Shown here piece by piece: positions 9,712-19,203 of a stretch of 63,552 nt of DNA. The notes below the pieces were generated by a model. The model did no database searches and was not told the DNA's origin. It saw only the letters and a program-made list of their open reading frames with translations. Made by a program: the position numbers and the translations under genes. Within the stretch, counting starts at the first letter, position 1, and each line of letters begins with the position of its first letter. The stretch comes from Planctomycetaceae bacterium (GTDB lineage Bacteria; Planctomycetota; Planctomycetia; Planctomycetales; Planctomycetaceae), in assembly GCA_002722955.1 (NCBI GenBank), contig PBMZ01000081.1, positions 1-63,552 of the forward strand. Direction: 5' to 3'.

Positions 9712-11373
9712 ATGCCTGTTAGCCTCAATCTTGGCTCGAAAAGTCGCGTCGCAAAACTGTACTCTTTTCCCAATTCGACGACGTGCCCGTGGACATTGGA
9801 AGAGACCGTCAAGCATTGGTTTGACATGACGCTCGACCGCGATGGGTTGTCCGAGAAGGGTGCTCGTTGTTCAGTCAGCACTTCCGGCAGGTTCCTTGTC
9901 CTTAAAATTGACGACCGAGGTCAATTGATTCGCAGCTGCAGGAATACACGGTTCGGCTGCCTCAATTCCCGAAGAACGGTTGGTCTGAACTATCGACAAG
10001 ATCAAAGCAGACGGAAAATGGGATCCGAGCCCAGATGGTAAGCCGCCTGAATATCATCCTTGGCCGTTCTTTATGCCGCATGGAATGGCGATGTTGAATC
10101 AGCGTGCCGTCCTGTTCTTTCACTATCCACCGATCAGGCTGCTCGACACGAATCAAGATTACCTGGACGATCATGTTCCGGTTCGTTGTGAAGAGCTGCT
10201 GGCTGCCAATGGTACGTCTAACTCAGAATTGCCGTTGTTCAACACGGTGATGGATGCAGCGCCGATCGGATCCGAGACTCGCAAGGATCGAAACCTGGCG
10301 GCGATAAGGATTGGGGTTTGATTCCCATCAACTACTTCCACCAGTATCAGAAGGCGCAAGTCGAGTTGCTGCTGAACCTGTCGGAGCATGAAGGCTACAC
10401 CGTTCCGATCGTTGTCTATGGTTCCCATCCACGTCAGACATTTAACGAGCTTTATGGAACGTCGCTAAGAACGAATGGTGTTGCTTCAGTCGAGATTATC
10501 GCTGGCAAGAAGACACCCGTTATGGCTTCGACTCACCCATATGTCTTTTATGGAAAAGCTCAAGGTTTCAACGCAATCGGGGTTCGGGAAAGATCGTTGA
10601 CGAGAAAACCGCGACCTATCAAATGAAGACTGATTTGACTGTCGCTCGTTGGCTCAAGTTGATGGCGGATGATCCGACTCAGGATCCGAAGCTTGTCCGT
10701 GATCACGCAAAGGCTTATTGGAACGACCCCAGACAGGGAAACGTTGTTACTGCACTGGTTCAACACCAAGGATCGCTGCATTATTCAGACCCAACGACGT
10801 TGACCTTCGAGTATCTTGTGCCGCTGCCTTCGATCGGGCAAGTGGCGACGAAGTGCTCGCATCCAGTTGAGGAACCAGCAAAGAAGACCGCGTCAAAGAA
10901 AAGAACTTCGGAGAAGCCGGCAAAAAGTTCTTGGCGATTGCCAAGAACAAAGTGTGGGGCAATCCCGACGAACATCCCGCTGGTGCCAAAGATTTCTATA
11001 ATGATTTAGTCGCTCCTGTGTTGAATCAGGATTTGGAAGTAGAAACTTGGGAGCACGCAGGTCCCAAAGTACCCGCAGAGATCGAGGAAGGTGACAAACA
11101 CTCCATCCGGCTATGGAGTCCGTGGACCTGGATTCGATCGGAATTCCCTACGCGTGGTCCGAGTCGTTCGATCACGCAAAGCTGGCCATCTCAGCACAGT
11201 CAAATCCCAAAGGCACGGATCGCTGGGTCTGCGTGGGCGACATCAACTTCACGCTTGCTCAAGAGAAACGCGGCGGCGGAACGGTCGCTTTCAAGTGTGA
11301 ACCGCTCTGGAATAGCCGTGTCCAAGTGTTGCACGACGAGAAACTGGCGAAAAAGCGGAAACGTCGAAAGTAA
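9712..11373 (+). pseudogene. DNase II-like gene with six -1 frame changes
   Basis: A good start exists (ATG 9712 with AGAGG upstream), but the coding sequence runs through frames 1, 3, 2, 1, 3, 2, 1, with changes near 9915, 9985, 10290, 10580, 10875 and 11110. The two C-terminal pieces resemble metazoan DNase II: FGEAGKKFLAIAKNKVWG, then SFDHAKLAIS with the HxK element, then WVCVGDINFTLAQEKRGGGT, which parallels the DNase II segment [20 protein letters not shown]. DNase II is an acid endonuclease of the phospholipase D fold and is rare in bacteria. At 10580 a GGGG run with one more G would restore the frame (AIGGSGKIVDEK). The gene is either a recent pseudogene or has consensus errors. Confidence 0.65.
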
Positions 11374-11405
11374 GAAGTCTTGCGCTTCTGCAAGGGGTTA
11401 ACGAA

Positions 11406-12629
11406 TTACCCGCCGAAGTCATCAAAGGCGACGTTTTCTGGTTCCACGCCAAGGTTATCCAGCATGTTGCGAACGGCTTGCAGCATCATGGGTGGGCCGC
11501 AGATGTAGTATTCGCAGTCTTCGGGTGAAGGGTGGTTGTTGAGGTACTCGTCCAACAGGACTTGGTGGATGAAGCCTGTGTAACCGGTCCAATTGTCCTC
11601 GGGGAGTGGATCGGACAGGGCGACGTGCCAACTGAAGTTGGGGAACTCGGCGGCGAGAGCTTCGAATTCTTCCTCGTAGAACATCTCTCGCAAGCTGCGG
11701 GCTCCGTACCAGTACGAGACCTTTCGGTGAGTGGCCATTCGCTTGAAGAGTTCGAAGGTGTGCGACCGTAGCGGAGCCATTCCGGCACCGCCGCCGATGT
11801 AAACCATCTCGGCATCGGTCTCTTTGATAAAGAACTCGCCATAGGGGCCGGAGATGGTAACTTCGTCGCCGGGTTTAAGATTGAAGATGTAGGAAGACAT
11901 CTTTCCTGGGGGTGTGCCTTCCGGCGCGCGAGGTGGCGGCGTGGCGACGCGGACGTTAAGCATGATGATGCCTTCTTCGCCCGGATAGTTGGCCATCGAG
12001 TAGGCTCGGAACACGGATTCCTCGACCTTTGATTCGATCTGCCACAATTTGTAGGTGTCCCAGTCCTCGTGGTATTCTTCTTCGATGTCGAAGGTTTCGT
12101 ACTTCAAGTGGTGTGGCGGAGACTCAATCTGAATAAAGCCGCCCGGTTTGAAACCGACGCTCTCGCCTTCAGGGAGTTCCAGAACCAGCTCTTTAATGAA
12201 AGTGGCCACGTTTCGGTTCGAGCGGACTTTGCAGCGCCATTTCTTGGTTTCGAAGACCTCTTCGGGGACTTCGATTTTCATGTCTTGCTTGACGCCAACT
12301 TGGCACGAGAGCCGACATCCCTCGCGAGCTTCGCGGTTGTTGATGTGGTTCTTTTCGGTGGGCAAGATATCGCCGCCACCCTCGAACACACGAACTAGAC
12401 ATTGAGCGCACGTGCCGCCGCCGCCGCAAGCTGATGAGACGAAGATGTTGTTGCTTGCCAGAGCCCCAAGCAACTTGCCGCCGGCGGGAACTTGGATCGT
12501 CTTTTGTTCGTTGATCAGAATCGAGACATCGCCACTGGAGATCAAGAACCCGCGGGCTACTTGAATCAATACCACCAGCCCGATAACGATGCCGGTGAAC
12601 ATGATGACGCCAAGCCAGACTTCTGACAT
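11406..12629 (-). CDS. nqrF: Na+-translocating NADH:quinone reductase subunit F
   Basis: 407 residues, normal length. An N-terminal membrane helix is followed by a 2Fe-2S ferredoxin domain with cysteines in [12 protein letters not shown] and in CRLSC. Next come the FAD-binding RAYSMAN motif and the NAD-binding [11 protein letters not shown] segment, with the C-terminal CGPPMM typical of ferredoxin reductases. NqrF is the electron entry point that oxidises NADH at the inner membrane. It is the last gene of the nqrABCDEF operon, separated from nqrE by a 205-bp inverted-repeat element. Confidence 0.97.
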   Translation of the reverse strand: MSEVWLGVIMFTGIVIGLVVLIQVARGFLISSGDVSILINEQKTIQVPAGGKLLGALASNNIFVSSACGGGGTCAQCLVRVFEGGGDILPTEKNHINNREAREGCRLSCQVGVKQDMKIEVPEEVFETKKWRCKVRSNRNVATFIKELVLELPEGESVGFKPGGFIQIESPPHHLKYETFDIEEEYHEDWDTYKLWQIESKVEESVFRAYSMANYPGEEGIIMLNVRVATPPPRAPEGTPPGKMSSYIFNLKPGDEVTISGPYGEFFIKETDAEMVYIGGGAGMAPLRSHTFELFKRMATHRKVSYWYGARSLREMFYEEEFEALAAEFPNFSWHVALSDPLPEDNWTGYTGFIHQVLLDEYLNNHPSPEDCEYYICGPPMMLQAVRNMLDNLGVEPENVAFDDFGG

Positions 12630-12650
12630 TTCTTTACTCTAATCCTACAA

Positions 12651-12855
12651 GTTTAACGGCAAGCCGAAGGCGACTGCGGCTGGTCTATCGCAACTTTATT
12701 CGATCGACACCAATTGCAGATTCCTTCTCCGACGAGGCCGTTGGCAGTTGAATGACCAATGACCAAATCTCAATGTTCTCGTTGATGCTCAAGAGCGATG
12801 GCGATTCTTTGGTCAAAAACACGAAAGACCCGACGCAGTCGCCTTGCCGTTAAAC
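12651..12855. repeat. Inverted-repeat element, family F (GTTTAACGGCAAG ends), within the nqr operon
   Basis: The left arm starts GTTTAACGGCAAGCCGAAGG and continues into GCGACTGCG. The right arm is the reverse complement, GTTTAACGGCAAGGCGACTG, ending at 12855. The element fills nearly the whole nqrE-nqrF gap. Inside it, at about 12750-12765, is a GAATGACCAATGACC half-site of the family C repeat, so one element may be nested in another. Similar ends occur at 36764 and 48781. Confidence 0.75.
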
Positions 12856-12863
12856 GGTCGAGT

Positions 12864-13481
12864 TTAAAGTTGAATTCCACCGAATGACATGAACGCCAGG
12901 GCCATTAGTCCCACCGTGATGAAGGTGATTCCCAGTCCCTTGAGTCCGTCGGGTACATCGCTGTACTTCAGCTTCTCACGAATTCCCGCCAGTGCCACGA
13001 TCGCCATGGCCCAGCCGATGCCCGAGCCGACTCCGAAGGTGACGCTTTCGGCAAAGTTATAATCGCGTTGAACCATGAACAGCGTGCCTCCCAGGATTGC
13101 GCAGTTCACAGTGATCAGCGGTAAGAAGATTCCCAGGTCGATGAACAGCTTGGGAAAGTAGCGGTCCAACGTCATCTCGAGAATCTGCACCATGGCGGCG
13201 ATGACGCCGATGTAACTGATCAGGCCGACAAATCTCAGATCGACGGCCGCGTATTCACTCCCCGCCCACGCCAGTGCGCCGGGCTTCAGCAAGTAGTTAT
13301 AAATCAAGTTATTCGCAGGCACAGTGATAGCTTGGATGACGATCACCGCGTAGCCCAAGCCCATGGCAGTCTTGACGTTTTTCGAGACCGCTAAGAACGT
13401 GCACATCCCAAGGAAGAATGCGAGCGCGAGGTTCTCGATAAAAATCGAACGGACCAGCAGGTTCAGATGATGTTCCCACAT
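12864..13481 (-). CDS. nqrE: Na+-translocating NADH:quinone reductase subunit E
   Basis: 205 residues with six predicted membrane helices. The N-terminus [20 protein letters not shown] and the region [19 protein letters not shown] are diagnostic of NqrE, including the conserved Cys near the membrane that is ascribed to an iron site shared with NqrD. It starts 1 bp after the nqrD stop, so the two are tightly coupled. Confidence 0.97.
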   Translation of the reverse strand: MWEHHLNLLVRSIFIENLALAFFLGMCTFLAVSKNVKTAMGLGYAVIVIQAITVPANNLIYNYLLKPGALAWAGSEYAAVDLRFVGLISYIGVIAAMVQILEMTLDRYFPKLFIDLGIFLPLITVNCAILGGTLFMVQRDYNFAESVTFGVGSGIGWAMAIVALAGIREKLKYSDVPDGLKGLGITFITVGLMALAFMSFGGIQL

Positions 13482-13482
13482 G

Positions 13483-14103
13483 TTAGCTCGCTCCTACCTG
13501 GTCTTTTTTGATCGATCGCAAAATCCAAATAAAGACGCCAATCAAGAAAAACGCACTCGGGGGCAACAACATTAAACCGTTGGGTACGTACCAGCCACCT
13601 TCGGTCGATTGCTTCATGATCTCGATACCGAAGAGTTTTCCAGTGCCGAAGAACTCGCGGACCATGGCGACGAAAACCAGGATGATGCTGTATCCCAACC
13701 CGTTGCCGATGCCGTCCAGAAAGCTCATCTTCACGCTGTTTTGCATCGCGAAGCCTTCGGTTCGGCCCATGACGATGCAGTTGGTAATGATCAAGCCCAC
13801 GAACACGGACAGCTCTTTGCTGGCGCTGAACGCGTAGGCTTGTAAGAATTGATCGACGATAATCACCAACGAAGCAATAATCGTCATCATGATGATGATA
13901 CGGATGCTGTTCGGAACGTGGTTGCGAATTAACGATACCGAGGCACTCGAAAACGCAACGACCACGGTGACGGCGACGCACATCACAATGGTCGCCTCGA
14001 GCTTCGTCGTTACCGCCAACGCCGAGCAGATACCGAGCACTAACAGCGCGATCGGGTTCTTCTTGAAAACTGGATCGAATAGCACATCAACTGGTTTTGC
14101 CAT
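13483..14103 (-). CDS. nqrD: Na+-translocating NADH:quinone reductase subunit D
   Basis: 206 residues from the ATG at 14103, which has AAGGAAA upstream; the frame is open further upstream into a repeat element and that extension is not used. Six membrane helices are present, with [18 protein letters not shown] carrying the conserved Cys and with [13 protein letters not shown]. It is paralogous to NqrE, with which it forms part of the membrane core. The 123-bp gap to nqrC is filled by a palindromic repeat. Confidence 0.97.
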   Translation of the reverse strand: MAKPVDVLFDPVFKKNPIALLVLGICSALAVTTKLEATIVMCVAVTVVVAFSSASVSLIRNHVPNSIRIIIMMTIIASLVIIVDQFLQAYAFSASKELSVFVGLIITNCIVMGRTEGFAMQNSVKMSFLDGIGNGLGYSIILVFVAMVREFFGTGKLFGIEIMKQSTEGGWYVPNGLMLLPPSAFFLIGVFIWILRSIKKDQVGAS

Positions 14104-14126
14104 TCGGTTTTCCTTCAATTCAACAT

Positions 14127-14227
14127 GGTAACCCGACGCGTGAGCGAGGGGCGCTGACACGTGTTCGCAACCGACAATGATTGCTTCCGAAAACGTATGA
14201 GCGTCCCTCGCTCACGCTTCGGGTTAC
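14127..14227. repeat. Palindromic element, family A, between nqrC and nqrD
   Basis: The left arm GGTAACCCGACGCGTGAGCG continues AGGGGCGCT; the right arm AGCGTCCCTCGCTCACGC runs into TTCGGGTTAC. The element's right end touches the nqrC stop codon. Related copies are at 24785, 30028 and 52431. In the nqr transcript it would fold into a long hairpin, possibly stabilising upstream nqr mRNA or tuning downstream expression. Confidence 0.85.
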
Positions 14228-15039
14228 TATTCTGACTCCGCCTGTGGCTCGGCAAACTCTCCATCTCGCACGCGTTCCAAGAGCGGGCCAAATGCATGGT
14301 CTCCGAGCCAATACTGCAGCATGTAGGTGACTCCGTTCGAGGTAAACGTTGCTCCTGAAAGTCCATCGACTTTGAATTCGGCATCCGGCGTGCTGCTATT
14401 CACCTCGCCCTTAACGACTTCGATGCGAATGTTTCCATCGTCGTCGAAAGCTTGCTTACCATTCGTCCACTTGGCTTTCCAAATGGGGTTGTCGACTTCA
14501 CCGCCGAGGCCAGGCGTCTCGGCATGTTCATAGTATCCGATGCCGCGGATTCCCTTGGTGTCGGCGTCGAGAGCAACGAAGCCGTACAGGATCGACCAGA
14601 GTCCCATGCCATGAATCGGCAACACGATTTGGTCGATTTTGCCTTCTTTCTTGACGATGTAGACGAAAGAGTACTTCGCCCGCTTCTTGATGCTGGCGAC
14701 GTCTTTCTCGGCTGGGACATTGATGCTTAGTCGAGGACTGCTGACGGCGGCGCGAGCGTCAAACTCTGCGGCTGGCATCTTGCCAACCTTCTCGACAGCT
14801 TCACCGCTCTTTAGGTCAATGAGGACAGTCTCGATTTGCTCGAACGCGGCTTCGATTTCGGTCTTTGATTCTCCATTTAACAACCCGGCAACAGCCAAGA
14901 CGTTCTTTTGTTTGTCCAGTGCTTTGTTTTCTTGCTGCTTAGCGCGCAAGCCCACGGCTGATGCAGAGACTAAGAACGAGCAGACTCCGCATAGCATCAA
15001 GGCTACTGTCAATGTTTGAGACGTTGATTCACGCGTCAT
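14227..15039 (-). CDS. nqrC: Na+-translocating NADH:quinone reductase subunit C
   Basis: 270 residues from the ATG at 15039, which overlaps nqrB by 11 bp; an upstream in-frame ATG would overlap more and adds nothing. There is one N-terminal membrane helix, then a periplasmic flavin domain. The motif [13 protein letters not shown] contains the Thr to which FMN is attached by phosphoester linkage by ApbE; an ApbE gene is present in this window at 36.8 kb. Confidence 0.97.
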   Translation of the reverse strand: MTRESTSQTLTVALMLCGVCSFLVSASAVGLRAKQQENKALDKQKNVLAVAGLLNGESKTEIEAAFEQIETVLIDLKSGEAVEKVGKMPAAEFDARAAVSSPRLSINVPAEKDVASIKKRAKYSFVYIVKKEGKIDQIVLPIHGMGLWSILYGFVALDADTKGIRGIGYYEHAETPGLGGEVDNPIWKAKWTNGKQAFDDDGNIRIEVVKGEVNSSTPDAEFKVDGLSGATFTSNGVTYMLQYWLGDHAFGPLLERVRDGEFAEPQAESE

Positions 15040-16252
15040 TGCGTGCCAACCTTCGTTTGATGTTCGCTTGAATGACTTGGTAATCAATCACCGGAGCAAA
15101 CACGTTGCCGAATAGGATCGCCAACATGATACCTTCAGGATAGGCCGGATTGATGACTCGGATCAGGATCGTCATGAAACCGATCAAAATGCCATAAACC
15201 CACTTCCCACTCTCAGTCATCGCGGCCGAGACCGGGTCGGTTGCCATATAAACAGTTCCAAACGCAAAGCCACCCGTCACCAAGTGCCAATGTGGTGGCA
15301 TCGAAAACATAGCGTTCGTATCGCTACCAAGAGCAAATAACGCCGCCGAAGAGACCATCGCGCCGATGACGACTCCGGCCATGATACGCCACGAGCCCAC
15401 TCCTGTAATGATCAAGAACGCGGCACCCAGCAGGCAGGCCAAGGTCGACGTTTCACCCATCGACCCCGGAATCGTACCGAGAAACGAAGACATCCAGCTC
15501 ACATCGAGAGTCGCCATGCCCATCGCGGGATCAGCCGAGGCCAAGATTCCCAATGCGGTGGCTCCACTAAAGCCGTCCACATGCACGGCCGTCCAAATTG
15601 TGTCGCCGGTCATGTCGCCGGGATAGGCGAAATACAAGAAAGCTCGCGCAGTCAGCGCCGGGTTCAAGAAGTTCTTGCCCGTGCCGCCGAAGACTTCCTT
15701 GCCAAAGACGACCCCAAATGCGATGGCTAAGGCAACTTGCCAAAGCGGTATTGATGGCGGGCAAGTTAGCGGAAACAGCATTCCGGTGACGAAAAAGCCC
15801 TCGTTGATTTCATGCTTACGGGCAAGGCAAAACAGCACTTCCAAGCTGCCGCCAACCACGTTGCACACTATAAACACCGGCAAGAAGTACAAACCGCCGT
15901 AAACAATGCAGGCCAGCATGTTGGCTGGATCATGACTCAGGCCAATGGCTCCCATCAGCGAGCCGCGCCAAGTCGGGTCTTCGGCCACGCCCATTTCGTT
16001 CAGAACAAGATTCGCTTGCAGGCCCGTATTCCAAAACGCCATCAAGATACACGGCGTCAACGCAACGACCACCGTCAGCATCATCCGCTTCAGGTCCATT
16101 CCGTCGCGAACGTGAGACGCACTCTTCGTGACCTCGCCGGGCGTATAAAGAAACGTATCCAAGCCTTCGTACATGGGATACAAGCGTTCGAGCTTGCCAC
16201 CCTTGCCGAATTTCGGATGCAGTGCGTCGAGTAACCGACGAATCGGTTTCAT
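15029..16252 (-). CDS. nqrB: Na+-translocating NADH:quinone reductase subunit B
   Basis: 407 residues, the main membrane subunit with about ten helices. The covalent FMN site [10 protein letters not shown] is clear, as are the N-terminal MRxLLD-type start ([15 protein letters not shown]) and the segment [17 protein letters not shown]. NqrB takes part in Na+ translocation and holds FMN and riboflavin. The ATG overlaps the nqrA stop by 1-2 bases. Confidence 0.97.
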   Translation of the reverse strand: MKPIRRLLDALHPKFGKGGKLERLYPMYEGLDTFLYTPGEVTKSASHVRDGMDLKRMMLTVVVALTPCILMAFWNTGLQANLVLNEMGVAEDPTWRGSLMGAIGLSHDPANMLACIVYGGLYFLPVFIVCNVVGGSLEVLFCLARKHEINEGFFVTGMLFPLTCPPSIPLWQVALAIAFGVVFGKEVFGGTGKNFLNPALTARAFLYFAYPGDMTGDTIWTAVHVDGFSGATALGILASADPAMGMATLDVSWMSSFLGTIPGSMGETSTLACLLGAAFLIITGVGSWRIMAGVVIGAMVSSAALFALGSDTNAMFSMPPHWHLVTGGFAFGTVYMATDPVSAAMTESGKWVYGILIGFMTILIRVINPAYPEGIMLAILFGNVFAPVIDYQVIQANIKRRLARNDA

Positions 16253-17601
16253 CAGCCTTCCTTTTCGATCCGCTCGAGCATATCACGTAAGATCGGGCCA
16301 AATTCTTCTTTGCCCGGACTGACGAAAGTACAAAGTGCTAGGTCCTCTTCATCCAATTCCAGACACCCCAGTGCGACGGCTTGTTCGGAATCGTCCGTCA
16401 GCAGGGCTCTCAATAGGAAGGTCGGCAACATATCCAGCGGCATGACCTGTTCAAAACTGCCGATCGGCACCATGGCCCTTTCCGAGCCACCCGTGTCCGT
16501 GCTGAACGCGTATTTCTTATCCGGCCCGCCCAAGAATGCCGAGGCAAACACCCATTTAATCGAGAATCTGCCGAACCCGGGCCCGACCCAGCCCAAAAAG
16601 TCTCGCTGCCGTCCCTCGAACAGAACCGAAATCTGATTGTGATAACGGCCCAAGTAATTAAACGGGCCCGACATCGCTCTACCAGACAACACAGAGCCCG
16701 AGATCGTTCGCAGCTCGCCTTCGTTTAATTCGTTGTTCAGTAATTCATCCGCCGACGCACCCAACCGAGTCCGAACAAGCCGCGGATTGCGAACACTAGG
16801 CCCCGCGATCGAGATCACTCGGTCAACCGACAGTCGACCGGTGTCGAACAAACGCCCGATGGCGGCGACGTCTTGATAGTTGATGTGCCAAACGGTCTTC
16901 GATTCGTGAACCGGATCCAAGAAGTGAATGTGTGTTCCCGCCAAACCTGCCGGGTGAGGTCCGTCAAACTGTTTGTTTGTGACGAACGGCAAATCGGCAC
17001 CGGGAATTACGGTTCCGGGTGCTGTAATGAGGTACAAGTCACCGTCCGTCAAATGTCGTATTGCCTGCAATCCGTGAATGAAAGCTAACTCTTGATCTTC
17101 CAGAACAACTTCCGGCCGCGCTGCCAAGGGGTTGGTGTCGATCGCGGTGACGAAGATCGAATGAGGAGTGCTTTCGGGTGAGGGCACTTTGCTAAACGGT
17201 CGTGTGCGGAGCGACGTCCACAGTCCAGATGCCAGCAGATTCTCGACCACTTGATCCCGCGAAAGCGCCGTTAAGTCGGCGTCGCGGTAGCCTGTAAATA
17301 TTTCTTCATCGTCCCCATCAAGCTCGATGACAATCGATTGAAAGACGCGTTTGGCGCCGCGATTGATGGCAGCGACTTTACCGCATCCTGGGGACGTATA
17401 CTGAACACCGGCCGTTTTCTTGTCCGTGAACAGAACTTGGCCAAGCTTAACCGAATCGCCTTCTTTGACCTCCATGGTCGGCTTCATGCCAATAAAGTCG
17501 TCACCGACGATGGCGACTGTTGATATCGGCGCGCCCACGCTCACCGTTTGTTGCGGCTCAGACGAGATCGGTAAATCGAGGCCTTTGCGAATGCGAATCA
17601 T
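16252..17601 (-). CDS. nqrA: Na+-translocating NADH:quinone reductase subunit A
   Basis: 449 residues from the ATG at 17601 ([12 protein letters not shown]), the normal NqrA start; nine extra upstream codons are rejected. The protein is peripheral, with the family segments [19 protein letters not shown] and [10 protein letters not shown]. It is first in the operon A-B-C-D-E-F, so the promoter must lie in the 159 bp before it (17602-17760) or further up. I found no confident -35/-10 there. Confidence 0.97.
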   Translation of the reverse strand: MIRIRKGLDLPISSEPQQTVSVGAPISTVAIVGDDFIGMKPTMEVKEGDSVKLGQVLFTDKKTAGVQYTSPGCGKVAAINRGAKRVFQSIVIELDGDDEEIFTGYRDADLTALSRDQVVENLLASGLWTSLRTRPFSKVPSPESTPHSIFVTAIDTNPLAARPEVVLEDQELAFIHGLQAIRHLTDGDLYLITAPGTVIPGADLPFVTNKQFDGPHPAGLAGTHIHFLDPVHESKTVWHINYQDVAAIGRLFDTGRLSVDRVISIAGPSVRNPRLVRTRLGASADELLNNELNEGELRTISGSVLSGRAMSGPFNYLGRYHNQISVLFEGRQRDFLGWVGPGFGRFSIKWVFASAFLGGPDKKYAFSTDTGGSERAMVPIGSFEQVMPLDMLPTFLLRALLTDDSEQAVALGCLELDEEDLALCTFVSPGKEEFGPILRDMLERIEKEG

Positions 17602-17760
17602 GGCCAAAAAGGGCTGGGACGTGGGCAATTGGGACAGTCAAAAGCGTTGCACGCTAGTTGTAGTTCACACCCTGCGAGATTGCAATCATCCCTTCGGCGT
17701 CGGCCTGCGGGTTCTGCAAATTGCCAGTTTCGAGAATCAGGGATCCCAAACGTTCGAAGA

Positions 17761-19191
17761 CTACCGGGATTTAGAGAGTGAGCGGAAACGCCAATTACTG
17801 CTGTAGTTACGCTCGACGAAGTCCTCGTCTGGAGTGTTCGAGTCGATCGCGACGCCGTCATAATGCCGTTCGTTCTCAGTCGACTTGCCATCGATCAAAT
17901 GACTGACCGTGGGATCGTCGAAGTCGAATTCTTCGATCGCTGAGCCTTCGACCGGCTGGCCCGACAGACTTTTCTTGCCCTTGGGTGTGTTGGGTCGGAG
18001 TTCCCAATACGATGCCGGAGTGCGTGCTCGAACCGACTCGGGCGATGACGAGGGCAATGCCAGCGATTTTCGAACGGTTGGCGTCGCTGTCGGCGCGGTG
18101 TCTTGGTCGTTGAATTCAATCGTGCCACGGACACCGTTTTCCAGAGTTTCCGTCGCGAAATCTTGCAGCGGATGTTTGCGAACGGGACGTTCAATCGTGG
18201 CTTTCTCGATCGAAGAACTCGACTCTTCAAGTAGTGGGTGTCTTTGCGAGGCCGGCTGAACCGCAGGCTTCAACGAGCGGCGAGGCTTCACATAATGATC
18301 GCGATTGGGAATCTCTTCCGAGGCAGTTTCGATCGGCTTGATTTCCGTCTGATCGGTTAAATCCAAGAAGAACGGCTCCTCGCCTTGTTGCGACTCACGC
18401 TTAGACGCGGCAGACGCTTTGGCTTGTTGCAGAAGTTCCCTTGCACTGGGAGGTAGCTCTTCTGTCTTCGTATTCACCGCGGATGTTGCAGCCATTTGTG
18501 TAAGCCTTGATCGAATGATCTTTTCGGCTCGCACGATGTTGGTTGCTTTGTCTTTCTTGCTCAGCAGGCTGGACTCTTCCGTGGCAGCCGCTAGCTCGAT
18601 CGTGCTGCCTACCATTTTCGGTTTGTCTTGGCGATCGATTCGCTCGACAACGGGCTTTTCGGCGTTCTTCTTGTCAAAGCCAGGCAACTCGACTTCGATC
18701 AGCTTCGAGTAAACCGTTGGGCCACCATCGTCTGGCTTCATGCGAAGTCGCACGACGCACTCGGCCTTGTGGTTTCCCTTGCGAGTATACGGGATGAACA
18801 ACTGATAGCAGGGGCCGAATTGAGAGTCGTGCAAATACGTGTTCCACGCCCCGGCCTCGAAATCGAACTGATGAACGGGCTTGGTTTGCTCTTCAACTTC
18901 TCCTTGGTCGTCGAAGACGTACACGCGAACTTTTCCGTTCACTTGTACGGGTTCGGAACTTCCGCGCGGGAAGAAGAAAACTTGTCCGGCGAAACCACGA
19001 CAAGGTTCGTTATTCAAACCGTGACCCTCGGTGGGAGTCCACAAGGCAACGCAGCGGTTGGCCGGATTGCGAACAGTTGCTTCCTCGAAATCGTTGTCTC
19101 GATGAAACAATTCAGTCGTGCTGCACCCACAGGCCCCGATTACCAAAGCGGCCAACAGGAAAGACTGCATAAGACGTGATTGCTTTTTCAT
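17761..19191 (-). CDS. Lipoprotein upstream of nqr, companion of the secretin
   Basis: 476 residues. The N-terminus MKKQSRLMQSFLLAALVIGA continues into CGCST, a lipobox; start is supported by AAAGGAGAG. Residues about 30-170 form a conserved domain (GFAGQVFFFPRGS, FDDQGEVEEQTKPVHQFDF), and the C-terminal half is low-complexity, Pro/Ser/charged. It follows the secretin by 12 bp on the same strand. I infer an envelope-located partner or pilotin-like helper for the secretin; no known pilotin motif is recognised. Confidence 0.7.
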   Translation of the reverse strand: MKKQSRLMQSFLLAALVIGACGCSTTELFHRDNDFEEATVRNPANRCVALWTPTEGHGLNNEPCRGFAGQVFFFPRGSSEPVQVNGKVRVYVFDDQGEVEEQTKPVHQFDFEAGAWNTYLHDSQFGPCYQLFIPYTRKGNHKAECVVRLRMKPDDGGPTVYSKLIEVELPGFDKKNAEKPVVERIDRQDKPKMVGSTIELAAATEESSLLSKKDKATNIVRAEKIIRSRLTQMAATSAVNTKTEELPPSARELLQQAKASAASKRESQQGEEPFFLDLTDQTEIKPIETASEEIPNRDHYVKPRRSLKPAVQPASQRHPLLEESSSSIEKATIERPVRKHPLQDFATETLENGVRGTIEFNDQDTAPTATPTVRKSLALPSSSPESVRARTPASYWELRPNTPKGKKSLSGQPVEGSAIEEFDFDDPTVSHLIDGKSTENERHYDGVAIDSNTPDEDFVERNYSSNWRFRSLSKSR

Positions 19192-19203
19192 CGTCGCTCT
19201 CCT

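Noticed and set aside
9712..11373. Programmed frameshifting as the preferred explanation for the DNase II-like gene
   Set aside because: Six events would be needed and no repeated slippery heptamer or downstream structure was seen; loss of bases is simpler.
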